Below are positions 51,732 through 59,829 of a DNA stretch of 64,000 bases, in pieces (the stretch's first letter is position 1; each line of letters opens with the position of its first letter). Origin of the DNA: Cellulosimicrobium arenosum (GTDB lineage: Bacteria; Actinomycetota; Actinomycetes; Actinomycetales; Cellulomonadaceae); NCBI RefSeq assembly GCF_014837295.1, contig NZ_JACYHB010000005.1:124001-188000 (forward strand), in the 5' to 3' direction. The position numbers and the translations under genes are program-made. The notes beneath the pieces are model-generated. The model was given only the letters and a program-made list of their open reading frames with translations, was not told the origin of the DNA and searched no databases.

Positions 51732-52346
51732 ATGTCCGACCACGGCGCCGTCGAGCGCACCGCCGACCTGCAGGCCGCCACCGCGCCGCCGCGCCGCACC
51801 TACCTCGTCGTCGACGGGGAGAACATCGACGCGACGCTCGGCATGAACGTCCTGGGACACCGCCCCAACCCCGAGGAGCGGCCCCGCTGGGACCGGATCG
51901 TCGACTTCGCGCGCCAGGCGTGGGGGCAGGAGGTCACGCCGCTGTTCTTCCTGAACGCGACGTCGGGCCAGATGCCGATGTCGTTCGTGCAGGCGCTGCT
52001 CGCGATGGGGTACCGCCCCATCCCGCTCGCGGGGTCCGGCAACGAGAAGGTCGTGGACATCGGTATCCAGCGCACGCTGGACGCGATCGCGGACCGGCCC
52101 GGCGACGTCATGCTCGCCAGCCACGACGGCGACTTCCTCCCCCAGGTGGAGACGCTCCTCGGTGATGCCGACCGGCGGGTCGGGGTGCTCGCGTTCCGCG
52201 AGTTCGTCAACATCCGGCTCACGGAGCTGACGGCCCGCGGCCTCGAGGTGTTCGACCTCGAGGACCACGTCGGCGCGTTCACGACCGTCCTGCCGCGCGT
52301 GCGGATCATCCCGCTCGAGGAGTTCGACCCGGTCCGCTACCTCTGA
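51732..52346 (+). CDS. NYN-domain (PIN-like) protein
   Basis: A 204-residue protein starting at ATG 51732, 26 bases after the sortase. The NYN nuclease-like fold shows the first acidic strand TYLVVDGENIDATLG, then VTPLFFLNATSGQ, KVVDIGIQRTLDAI and MLASHDGDFLPQVETLL, which keep the aspartates used for metal binding. LabA/DUF88-type NYN proteins act on RNA. Its 3' end overlaps that of the convergent winged-helix gene by 10 bp. Confidence 0.88.
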   Translation: MSDHGAVERTADLQAATAPPRRTYLVVDGENIDATLGMNVLGHRPNPEERPRWDRIVDFARQAWGQEVTPLFFLNATSGQMPMSFVQALLAMGYRPIPLAGSGNEKVVDIGIQRTLDAIADRPGDVMLASHDGDFLPQVETLLGDADRRVGVLAFREFVNIRLTELTARGLEVFDLEDHVGAFTTVLPRVRIIPLEEFDPVRYL

Positions 52347-53608
52347 CCGGCGTACAGCTCGCGGTACAACGGCGTCGGGAACGACGCGGTCACGCCGTCG
52401 CCGCCGAGCAGGTGGGCGATCCGCTCACCCTCGGCGGCGACGCGTGCACGCGCGTCGGCGCCGACGTCCTCGAGCAGCCGGTACACGGGCTCCCCGCCCG
52501 GCCGCACGACCCAGGCGCCGACGATCCGCCCCTGCCACCAGATCGTCGCGCCCGCGTTGCCCGCGCGGTCGAACAGGGGCGCCCGGTGCGGGCCGAGGTA
52601 CCAGTCGCGCTGCGTCCAGCCCATCGTCGTCGGGTCCAGGGTGGGTAGCAGCGCGACGTGACCCTCGACCGTGGCGGACGCCGCGGCGTCGGACATCAGG
52701 TCGAGCGTCACCTCCCCCGCCTCGCCCGCGAGCATGACCCCCGGCGCGACGGCGCTCTCCCCCTCCCCGTCCGGCGCGCCGACCTCCAGGTCCACCTCGC
52801 GCAGGTCGAGCGCGGCGAGCGCCGCGCGGGTCTGGCCGAGGTTCCAGCCCGTCCACCACTGCAGGTCGCGCTCGGTCGCGGGGCCGAACGCGGCGAGCCA
52901 GGCGCGGGCGAGCTCCACCCGCGCCGCGGCCTCGTCCAGCTCGGGGATGCCGCCGGGGAACCAGTCGGTCATGGGCGACCACAGGTGGCGGTTGGACGAC
53001 CACGAGCCGCGCGGCTCGCCCCGGACCACCGACCCCTCCGCGGACAGCAGCGCCATGAGCTGGGACGTCATCGTCCGGCGCACGTCCCACGACTTGTCCG
53101 TCGTGGGCAGGAACGCGGTGCGCAGCGCGGGGACGGCGCGCGACAGGCTCGCGCCGTCGAGCGGGCCGTGGTCGGTGAGGGCGGTGTGCACCTGCTGCTC
53201 GGTCGCGGCGAGGAAGGCCGCGGCGTCGGGCACGGGCGGGTCCGTGGAGAGGGTGGCGAGCTCCTTGAGCAGCCGGGTCCGCAACCGGCGCGCGACGGCC
53301 GCGGCCGCCGCCGCGTGGACCACGGGGACCACGTCGCGTCGCACGACGAACATGGTGCGGCGCATGGCGAGCACCTTGACGACGGTGCGGCGGTCGTAGA
53401 GGGCGGCGCGGACGTCGTCGAGCGTCAGGCCGGGCACGCGCGCCAGGACGGACAGGTACACGCTCGGGGCGTCGGTCGCGTGCAGCGCGACGAGCCGGTC
53501 GACGACGTCCTCCACGTCCCGTGCGGCCGGGAGCCCCTGCTGGGCACTGCCGAGAGCGAGCTGCCGCGAGACGAGCACGAGACGCCGCTGCCCCACCGAG
53601 ATCCGCAC
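52337..53608 (-). CDS. Winged-helix DNA-binding domain protein (HTH_42, YcaQ/AlkX-like)
   Basis: A 423-residue protein from GTG 53608. It has the features of the HTH_42 family: LVALHATDAPSVYLSVLARVPGLTLDDVRAALYDRRTVVKVLAMRRTMFVVRRDV near the N-terminus, WSSNRHLWSPMTDWFPGGIPELDEAAARVELARAWLAAFGPATERDLQWWTGW in the middle, and LLPTLDPTTMGWTQRDWYLGPHRAPLFDRAGNAGATIWWQGRIVGAWVVRPGG at the end. Members such as YcaQ and AlkX are glycosylases that remove crosslinked or alkylated bases, and QxD or QxQ residues set activity; QWW is present here. The actual lesion is unknown. Confidence 0.85.
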   Translation of the reverse strand: MRISVGQRRLVLVSRQLALGSAQQGLPAARDVEDVVDRLVALHATDAPSVYLSVLARVPGLTLDDVRAALYDRRTVVKVLAMRRTMFVVRRDVVPVVHAAAAAAVARRLRTRLLKELATLSTDPPVPDAAAFLAATEQQVHTALTDHGPLDGASLSRAVPALRTAFLPTTDKSWDVRRTMTSQLMALLSAEGSVVRGEPRGSWSSNRHLWSPMTDWFPGGIPELDEAAARVELARAWLAAFGPATERDLQWWTGWNLGQTRAALAALDLREVDLEVGAPDGEGESAVAPGVMLAGEAGEVTLDLMSDAAASATVEGHVALLPTLDPTTMGWTQRDWYLGPHRAPLFDRAGNAGATIWWQGRIVGAWVVRPGGEPVYRLLEDVGADARARVAAEGERIAHLLGGDGVTASFPTPLYRELYAGQR

Positions 53609-53729
53609 GCTCTCATCCTGCCGCCCAGAACCCACGCCCGCGAGAAGTGAGCTTCTCGGCCACGGGTGACCACCAGGGGATGGAGGTGGTTCCCAGGCGG
53701 TTCTCAGTGTTCGTGCGCAAGATAGGGGG

Positions 53730-54470
53730 ATGAGTGCACCCGAGGCCCGCCTCGTCGTCGTCGACGACGAGCCGAACATCCGCGAGCTCCTCGCCACGTC
53801 CCTGCGGTTCGCCGGGTTCGAGGTGCACGCGGCCGAGAACGGCCAGGCGGCGCTCCGGCTCGTGCGCGACCTCGACCCCGACCTCGTGGTGCTCGACGTG
53901 ATGCTCCCCGACATGGACGGCTTCACCGTCACCCGCCGGATGCGGGAGCGGGGCCAGCACACGCCCGTCGTCTTCCTCACCGCCAAGGACGACACGCGTG
54001 ACAAGGTGACCGGGCTGACGGTCGGCGGCGACGACTACGTGACCAAGCCGTTCAGCCTCGAGGAGGTCGTCGCGCGGATCCGCGCCGTGCTGCGCCGCAC
54101 CCACGCCGAGCCCGTCGAGGACGCGGTGCTGCGCTTCGCCGACCTCGAGATGGACGAGGACTCGCACGAGGTGCGCCGCGCCGGCATCGACGTCGACCTG
54201 TCCCCCACCGAGTTCAAGCTGCTGCGCTACCTCATGCTCAACGCCGGCCGCGTGCTCTCCAAGTCGCAGATCCTCGACCACGTCTGGCAGTACGACTGGG
54301 GCGGCGACGCCAACATCGTCGAGTCCTACATCTCCTACCTGCGCCGCAAGATCGACACGCTCACCGTGCCCGGCCCGGACGGTGAGCCGGTCGCGCTGCC
54401 GCCGCTCATCCACACCAAGCGCGGCGTGGGCTACCTGCTGCGCCAGCCGCCCGGGGCCTCGTCGGCATGA
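53730..54470 (+). CDS. OmpR-family response regulator
   Basis: A 246-residue response regulator. The receiver domain has the acidic pair VVVDDEPNIRELL, the phosphorylated Asp56 in VVLDVMLPDMDGF, Thr in VVFLTAKDD and Lys in DDYVTKPFSLEE. The C-terminal winged helix reads VDLSPTEFKLLRYLMLNAGRVLSKSQILDHVWQYDWGGDANIVESYISYLRRKID. It resembles mycobacterial TcrX/TrcR-type regulators. The gene is coupled to the kinase by a 4-bp overlap. Confidence 0.96.
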   Translation: MSAPEARLVVVDDEPNIRELLATSLRFAGFEVHAAENGQAALRLVRDLDPDLVVLDVMLPDMDGFTVTRRMRERGQHTPVVFLTAKDDTRDKVTGLTVGGDDYVTKPFSLEEVVARIRAVLRRTHAEPVEDAVLRFADLEMDEDSHEVRRAGIDVDLSPTEFKLLRYLMLNAGRVLSKSQILDHVWQYDWGGDANIVESYISYLRRKIDTLTVPGPDGEPVALPPLIHTKRGVGYLLRQPPGASSA

Positions 54471-56092
54471 CGGCGGGACCCGACCACGCGACGTCGGGCG
54501 CGACGTCGGTCCCCCTGCCGCCCGCCGGGCCCGTGGGCGAGCCCACCCCGGGCCCGACGGCGGCCCGCCCCCACGGCCGCCCGGTGCCCACCGCGGGCTG
54601 GAGCTGGTTCGCGAGGATCCCGCTGCGGACCCGGCTCGTCGCGATCACGGTCCTGCTGCTCGCCGGCGGGCTCGGGATCGCCGCGGTCGTCACGTCGACG
54701 GTCGTGTCGAGCTTTCTCGTGCAGCAGGTGGACGACCAGCTCCGGCGCACCGCCCAGGACCTTGCCAACCAACCGTTCCGCGACGTCCCGGGTGCGACCG
54801 CGAGCATGCCGTCCGACTACTACGTGCTGTACCGGTTCGCCGACGGCAGCGAGGCCGAGCGCCGCACGGACGTGACCGTGGTCCGCTACGGGACACCCGA
54901 CATCCCGGCGATGTCCGAGCCCGAGGTCGAGGCGCTCGGCGGCGAGCCGTTCACGGTCGACGCCGCGACCTCGACCATGGCGGAGCCCGTCGACCCCACG
55001 CAGTGGCGGGTCATCCCGCTGACCCGCGCGTCGGCGTCGGGTGCCACCGAGAGCGCGTTCGTCGCCCTGCCCCTCACCGGTATCCACGACACCGTGAACT
55101 TCCTCGCCCGCGCGCTGGCGCTGGCCGCGCTCGGGATCGCGCTCGTCGGGGGCGCCGTGGCGTACCTGCTCGTGCACCGCGCGCTACGGCCGCTGCGCGA
55201 GATCGAGGAGACTGCTGCCGGCATCGCCGGGGGCGACCTCGCCCGGCGCGTGCGGCCCGCCCCGCCGACGACCGAGGTCGGTTCGCTCGCGGGCTCGCTC
55301 AACGCGATGCTCACCCAGATCGAGCACGCCTTCGCCGTCCAGGAGGCGTCCGAGGCACGCATGCGGCGCTTCGTGTCCGACGCGAGCCACGAGCTGCGCA
55401 CCCCGCTCGCCGCCATCCGCGGCTACGGCGAGCTGTACCGCATGGGCGCGCTCGACACGCCCGACAAGGTCGACGACACGATGGTCCGCATCGAGGACTC
55501 CGCGCGGCGCATGGGCGGTCTGGTCAACGACCTGCTCGCGCTCGCGCGGCTCGACGAGGGCAGGCCGCTGCGCCACGACCCGGTCGACGTGGCGGCGCTG
55601 GCCCGCGACTCGGCGCAGGACCTGCACGCCCTGGACCCGTCGCGCGACGTCCGGATCGTCGGTCTGGCCCCCGGTGCGATCGCGCCCGACTCGTTGCGCG
55701 TCGTCGGCGACGAGGACCGCCTGCGCCAGGTGCTCGCGAACCTCGTCGGCAACGTCGCGCGCCACACGCCCGCAGGCACCGCGACGGAGATCGTGCTCGG
55801 GTCGGTCGAGGCACCGCCGCCGCCCGGGGATCGGCCCACCACGACGCCCGCCGCCGCGACCGCGGTCGTCGAGGTCCGTGACCACGGCCCCGGGGTCCCC
55901 GCCGGCCAGGAGGGGCGCGTGTTCGAGCGGTTCTACCGCGCGGACTCCTCCCGCAACCGCGAGTCCGGCGGATCGGGGCTCGGCCTCGCCATCGTCGCCG
56001 CCATCGTCGCCGCGCACCACGGGCACGTCGCGGTCCAGCCGACCGACGGCGGCGGACTCACCGTGCGGATCGAGCTCCCGCTCGACGGCTGA
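54467..56092 (+). CDS. Two-component sensor histidine kinase
   Basis: A 541-residue kinase. A Pro-rich cytoplasmic N-terminus (1-50) precedes membrane helix 1 (LVAITVLLLAGGLGIAAVV), an extracellular sensor region of about 130 residues, helix 2 (ALALAALGIALVGGAVAYLLV) and a HAMP domain. The H-box is FVSDASHELRTPLAAIRGYG with His308. The ATP domain has LANLVGNVARHTPAGT (N-box), VRDHGPGVP (G1) and GSGLGLAIVAAIVAAHHG (G2). The signal is unknown. It should phosphorylate the overlapping regulator. Confidence 0.96.
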   Translation: MTAGPDHATSGATSVPLPPAGPVGEPTPGPTAARPHGRPVPTAGWSWFARIPLRTRLVAITVLLLAGGLGIAAVVTSTVVSSFLVQQVDDQLRRTAQDLANQPFRDVPGATASMPSDYYVLYRFADGSEAERRTDVTVVRYGTPDIPAMSEPEVEALGGEPFTVDAATSTMAEPVDPTQWRVIPLTRASASGATESAFVALPLTGIHDTVNFLARALALAALGIALVGGAVAYLLVHRALRPLREIEETAAGIAGGDLARRVRPAPPTTEVGSLAGSLNAMLTQIEHAFAVQEASEARMRRFVSDASHELRTPLAAIRGYGELYRMGALDTPDKVDDTMVRIEDSARRMGGLVNDLLALARLDEGRPLRHDPVDVAALARDSAQDLHALDPSRDVRIVGLAPGAIAPDSLRVVGDEDRLRQVLANLVGNVARHTPAGTATEIVLGSVEAPPPPGDRPTTTPAAATAVVEVRDHGPGVPAGQEGRVFERFYRADSSRNRESGGSGLGLAIVAAIVAAHHGHVAVQPTDGGGLTVRIELPLDG

Positions 56093-56320
56093 GGCCGGCG
56101 CACCGTCGCCTCGGCAGTCCGCGGGTCGTCGCGCCCCGTCAGAACTCGTGACCCAACCGTGACAGCGTTCCCGCTACGATGGCGCGCGTCGTGCGTGGAC
56201 CGACCTACGCTGGGGAGAGATCCCGTCAGCGGATCCGCGGACGACGTAGGGAACCACCGGGCAGCCCAGCCCGAACCGGACCCACGTCCCGCACACCGTC
56301 TGTCGAAGAAGGCTGAGTTC
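56093..56320. other. Intergenic stretch without recognised features
   Basis: The 228 bp between the histidine kinase and the HD-like gene contain no confident gene, promoter or RNA motif. The in-frame extension of the downstream gene into it (from 56159) is poorly supported. Confidence 0.4.
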
Positions 56321-57067
56321 ATGGGCGTCAACAGTGTCGACGCACCGCAGTGGTTCTGCTCCTCGTTCGTCCGCAGCGCCAGAGGCGCCGGGGCGACGGC
56401 TCCCGACGAGGACCTCCGGGCCGTCGGGCAGAGTCTTCTCGACCGGTGGGACAAGCCCGGCCGGCACTTCCACAACCTGCGACACCTCGCGGACGTCCTC
56501 GGGCGGGTCGACGAGCTCTCGCAGGAGACGCACGACCCGGACCTCGTCCGGCTCGCGGCGTGGTACCACGGCGTCGTGTTCGACGCGGAGGACCGGGCTG
56601 CGTACGCGCGCAAGGGCGGGGAGGACGAGACGGCCAGCGCCGCGCTCGCGCTCACGGAGCTCGAGGGCCTCGGGGTCCCGGACAAGGCGGCGGAGCGCGT
56701 GGCGCACCTCGTCAACGCCCTCGTCCGGCACGCACCGGACCCGACCGACTTCGACTGCGCCGTGCTGTGCGATGCGGACCTCGCGATGCTCGCCTCGGAG
56801 CCGCAGCGGTACAAGGAGTACCTGAACGACGTCCGCGACGAGTACGCGCACATCCCGCCCGCCGACTACGTGCGGGCGCGCATCGCGATCCTCACCAAGC
56901 TGCTCGAACGGCGCTCGCTGTTCTCCTCGCCGCTCGGCGCCGCGTGGGAGAACCCGGCCCGCCAGAACGTCGACGCCGAGCTCCAGCGGCTGCGCAAGGA
57001 ACAGTCGAAGCTCGCCGCGGCCGAGGCGAGCCAAGGATCCTCGGCTTCCACAGGCGCGACGCGCTGA
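56321..57067 (+). CDS. HD-like metal-dependent phosphohydrolase
   Basis: A 248-residue protein starting at ATG 56321 (MGVNSVDAPQWFCSSF) behind AAGAAGG. Residues 45-190 look like a compact HD-domain protein: RHFHNLRHLADVLGRVDEL, then LAAWYHGVVFDAEDRAAYARKGGEDETASAAL and VLCDADLAMLASEPQRYKEYLNDVRDEYAHIPPADYVRARIAILTKLLERRSLF. The spaced HxxH, H and D residues fit a metal site. It resembles predicted HD-superfamily hydrolases with no known substrate. The C-terminus is a charged helix and a Ser/Ala tail. Confidence 0.8.
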   Translation: MGVNSVDAPQWFCSSFVRSARGAGATAPDEDLRAVGQSLLDRWDKPGRHFHNLRHLADVLGRVDELSQETHDPDLVRLAAWYHGVVFDAEDRAAYARKGGEDETASAALALTELEGLGVPDKAAERVAHLVNALVRHAPDPTDFDCAVLCDADLAMLASEPQRYKEYLNDVRDEYAHIPPADYVRARIAILTKLLERRSLFSSPLGAAWENPARQNVDAELQRLRKEQSKLAAAEASQGSSASTGATR

Positions 57068-57195
57068 CCGGCTCTCCACAGGAGACGGACGGAACCGTGC
57101 GTCCCCGTCGTGCGGTGACCTAGCGTCCTGCCCACACGCCGGCACGTCGCCGGTGTGCGGCGGCCCACGAGGGGCCCGGGAGCACGGAGGACGAC

Positions 57196-57489
57196 ATGAG
57201 CAGGTACGCGGTCGACAGCATGCGGGTGTCCCAGGCGAGCACGGCGGTGAGCACGTCGGTGGCCACGATCCGCACCGACGTGGCGACGATGATGCGACAG
57301 CTCGACGACCTGAAGGACTGCTGGACCGGGTCGGCGGCGATCGCCTTCGCGGGCGTCATGGCGCAGTGGCAGACGACGCAGACCCAGATGGAGTCGTCGC
57401 TCGACGCCATCACCGCCGCACTCGGCTCCACCGCGACCATCTACGACGACGCCGAGGCCCAGGCGGCGCGCCTGTTCACGACGCGCTGA
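57196..57489 (+). CDS. WXG100-family protein
   Basis: A 97-residue helical-hairpin protein. Helix 1 ends at the turn motif LDDLKDCWTGSAAIAFAGVM, where WTG is the W-x-G signature. Helix 2 reads WQTTQTQMESSLDAITAALGSTATIYDDAEAQAARLF, with YDDAE resembling the YxxxD/E export signal of type VII secretion substrates. No secretion ATPase or partner lies in the window, so it is a solitary copy. It ends at a hairpin. Confidence 0.92.
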   Translation: MSRYAVDSMRVSQASTAVSTSVATIRTDVATMMRQLDDLKDCWTGSAAIAFAGVMAQWQTTQTQMESSLDAITAALGSTATIYDDAEAQAARLFTTR

Positions 57490-57507
57490 CGGCCCGCGTC
57501 GGGCCGT
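57489..57507. terminator. Hairpin between convergent WXG100 and GntR genes
   Basis: ACGGCCC pairs with GGGCCGT around GCGTC, followed on the plus strand by TATC. It fills the 17-bp gap between the two convergent stop codons. Confidence 0.55.
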
Positions 57508-58214
57508 TATCGCAACCTGCGCAGAGGCGTGGCGGCGAGCGCCTGCCGCGACAGCGCGCGGCCTGCCCGCTCCCCCACACCGGCGAGCGACTCCCCCAGG
57601 TGGGCGCGCAGCCGCGACCGGGCCTCGGGGAGCCGCTCGTCGAGCACGAGCTCCAGGATCTCGACGTGCTCGGCGATCGTGGCGACCAGCCGGGCGGCGT
57701 CGACGACGTCGTGCCGGCGCACCGCCCGGATCTTCTCGTGGACCTCGACGAGCGCCGCGGTGGTCCGGGCGTTGCCGGCAGCCCGCGAGAGGACCGCGTG
57801 GAAGTGCTCGTCCAGCAGGACGAGGTCGGGCTCCGGCTCGGGCGGGTCCTGACCCAGCGCGACCCAGTGCGACAGCTCGGCCGCCAGCGCCTGGGTGTCG
57901 TACCGCACGTCCCGGTTCTCGAGCACGCGGTCCACGCCCGCGAGCTCGAGCCTCAGGCGCAGCTCGTACAGGTCGCTGAGCTCGACGAGGGTCGGCACGA
58001 CGACGGCGTACCCGAAGTCGGTCCGCACGACGAGGCCGTCGGACAGCAACCGGGACAGTGCCTCGCGTACCGGGGTGCGCGAGACCTCGAACTCCCGGCT
58101 GAGCCGGGGCTCGGTGAGCCTCTCGCGCGCGTCGACGCGACCGTCGAGGATGTCGGCGCGCAACCGGGTGTAGACCGACTCCCGGAGCGACGGCGCGTCG
58201 TCGGGCAACGTCAC
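57507..58214 (-). CDS. GntR-family (FCD) transcriptional regulator at the end of the urt operon
   Basis: A 235-residue regulator from GTG 58214, overlapping the urtE stop by 4 bp. The winged helix shows SVYTRLRADILDGRVDARERLTEPRLSREFEVSRTPVREALSRLLSDGLVVRTDFGYAVVVP. The FCD ligand domain has LYELRLRLELAGVDRVLE, LDEHFHAVLSRAAGN and IAEHVEILELVLDERLPEARSRLRAHL with metal-type histidines. It is translated with the urea importer and is thus likely its own regulator or one linking urea use to another metabolite. Confidence 0.9.
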   Translation of the reverse strand: MTLPDDAPSLRESVYTRLRADILDGRVDARERLTEPRLSREFEVSRTPVREALSRLLSDGLVVRTDFGYAVVVPTLVELSDLYELRLRLELAGVDRVLENRDVRYDTQALAAELSHWVALGQDPPEPEPDLVLLDEHFHAVLSRAAGNARTTAALVEVHEKIRAVRRHDVVDAARLVATIAEHVEILELVLDERLPEARSRLRAHLGESLAGVGERAGRALSRQALAATPLRRLR

Positions 58215-58906
58215 ACCGCCATCGCGGCCCGGACGCTCTCCTCGGCGCTCTCCCCGCCCGACCCGGCGCTCGCGACGCGCCCGGCCTGCAGGACGACGTA
58301 GTCGCGCGCCGCACCGAGGGCGAAGCCCACGTGCTGCTCGACGAGCAGCACGGACATCCCGCCGGTGTCCGTGAGCGAGAGGATCGCGTCCTCGATCTCG
58401 GTGACGACGGACGGCTGGATGCCCTCGGTGGGCTCGTCCAGGACGAGCACGCGCGGACCGGTGATCAGCGCGCGGGCGATCGCGAGCTGCTGCCGCTGCC
58501 CGCCGGACAGGAGACCCGCCCGACGTGTGAGCAGCCCGCGCAGCGCCGGGAACAGGTCGAGCGCCTCGTCCAGGCGTCGCATGCCGTCCTTGGCGGCGTC
58601 GGCGACGAGCTGCAGGTTCTCGCGCGCCGTGAGGTCGCCGAACGACTGCTGGCCCTGCGGCACGTACGCGAGGCCGCGCCGCACGCGCTGGTACGTGGGC
58701 AGCCGCGTCACGTCCTCGCCGTCGAGCACGACGCTCCCCGAGCGGGGCTTGAGCAGCCCCAGCGCGGTGCGCAGGAGCGTCGTCTTGCCGGCGCCGTTGT
58801 GCCCCAGCACGGCGGCCACGCCGCCCGCGGGGACCGTGAGGTCCACGCCGTGCAGCACCATGGTCCGGCCGTAGCCGGAGTGCAGTCCCGTGAGCTCGAG
58901 CATCAC
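58211..58906 (-). CDS. urtE: Urea ABC transporter ATP-binding subunit UrtE
   Basis: A 231-residue LivF-type ATPase. It begins LELTGLHSGYGRTMVLHGVDLTV, with Walker A GHNGAGKTTLLRTALGLL, a Q-loop at YVPQGQQSFGDLTARENL, signature LSGGQRQQLAIARALI, and Walker B VLVLDEPTEGIQPSVVTEIEDAI. GYGRTMVLHGVDL and EGIQPSVV are typical of UrtE. It overlaps urtD and the GntR gene by 4 bp each. Confidence 0.93.
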   Translation of the reverse strand: MMLELTGLHSGYGRTMVLHGVDLTVPAGGVAAVLGHNGAGKTTLLRTALGLLKPRSGSVVLDGEDVTRLPTYQRVRRGLAYVPQGQQSFGDLTARENLQLVADAAKDGMRRLDEALDLFPALRGLLTRRAGLLSGGQRQQLAIARALITGPRVLVLDEPTEGIQPSVVTEIEDAILSLTDTGGMSVLLVEQHVGFALGAARDYVVLQAGRVASAGSGGESAEESVRAAMAV

Positions 58907-59829
58907 GCCTCCTTCTCGTCGCCGGCCGTGCTGTCGTCCGTCCCCGTCGTCCCTCGGCCACCACGGCGCGCACCGCGGGTGGCACCCGCGCTGCCGAGGT
59001 AGACCTCCTGGACGCGGGGGTCCGCCTGGACCTGTGCGTACGTGCCCTCGGCGAGGACGCGGCCCATGTGCAGGACCGTCACGGACGAGGCGAAGGAGCG
59101 CAGGAACTCCATGTCGTGCTCCACTACGACGACGGTCCGCTGGGCACCGATCCGCTGCAGCAGGTCACCCGTCTGCTCGCGCTCGGCCTGGCTCATGCCG
59201 GCCACGGGCTCGTCGAGCAGGAGGAGCCGGGCGTCCTGCACGAGCAGCATGCCGATCTCGAGCCACTGCTTCTGCCCGTGCGCGAGGATCCCGGCCTGGG
59301 TGTCGCGCAGGTGCGCGAGGCCGATGGTCTCGAGCGCCTGCTCGACGGACTCGGGCACCCGGCCGCGGCGGCGCAGAAGTGCCGCAGGTCCGCGCCGCGC
59401 TCCCGCGGCGATGTCGAGGTTCTGCAGGACGCTGAGCTCCTCGAAGACGCTCGCGGTCTGGAACGTGCGTCCGACCCCGGCCCGAGCGATCCGGTGCGTC
59501 TTCCTCCCGAGCAGCTCGACGCCCCCGAACTTCACGGATCCCGTCGCCCGGGCGAGCCCCGTGATCGCGTCGACGATCGTCGTCTTGCCCGCCCCGTTCG
59601 GTCCGATGAGGAAGCGCAGGTCGCCCGCCGTGACGGTGAGGTCGACGCCCTGGACGGCGACGAAGCCGTCGAACTCGACCCGCAGGCCGCGCACCTCGAG
59701 GTAGTCGTGGCGGAACCGCGAGCCGTCGACGCCGAGGAGGGAGTCGGCGGAGGAGACGTCGATGCCGACGCCCGCCACGCCCTCCTCGAGGCCCGCGGCA
59801 GGTTCGGGTGCGGTGTGCTGCTCGGTCAT
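58903..59829 (-). CDS. urtD: Urea ABC transporter ATP-binding subunit UrtD
   Basis: A 308-residue LivG-type ATPase from ATG 59829. An N-terminal extension of about 40 residues precedes YLEVRGLRVEFDGFVAVQGVDLTV. Walker A is [17 protein letters not shown], followed by RAGVGRTFQTASVFEELSVLQNL, the altered signature ILAHGQKQWLEIGMLL (typical of UrtD, which lacks LSGGQ), Walker B LLLLDEPVAGMSQAERE and EHDMEF. The C-terminus is a Gly/Arg/Thr tail. It pairs with UrtE below UrtBC. Confidence 0.93.
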   Translation of the reverse strand: MTEQHTAPEPAAGLEEGVAGVGIDVSSADSLLGVDGSRFRHDYLEVRGLRVEFDGFVAVQGVDLTVTAGDLRFLIGPNGAGKTTIVDAITGLARATGSVKFGGVELLGRKTHRIARAGVGRTFQTASVFEELSVLQNLDIAAGARRGPAALLRRRGRVPESVEQALETIGLAHLRDTQAGILAHGQKQWLEIGMLLVQDARLLLLDEPVAGMSQAEREQTGDLLQRIGAQRTVVVVEHDMEFLRSFASSVTVLHMGRVLAEGTYAQVQADPRVQEVYLGSAGATRGARRGGRGTTGTDDSTAGDEKEA

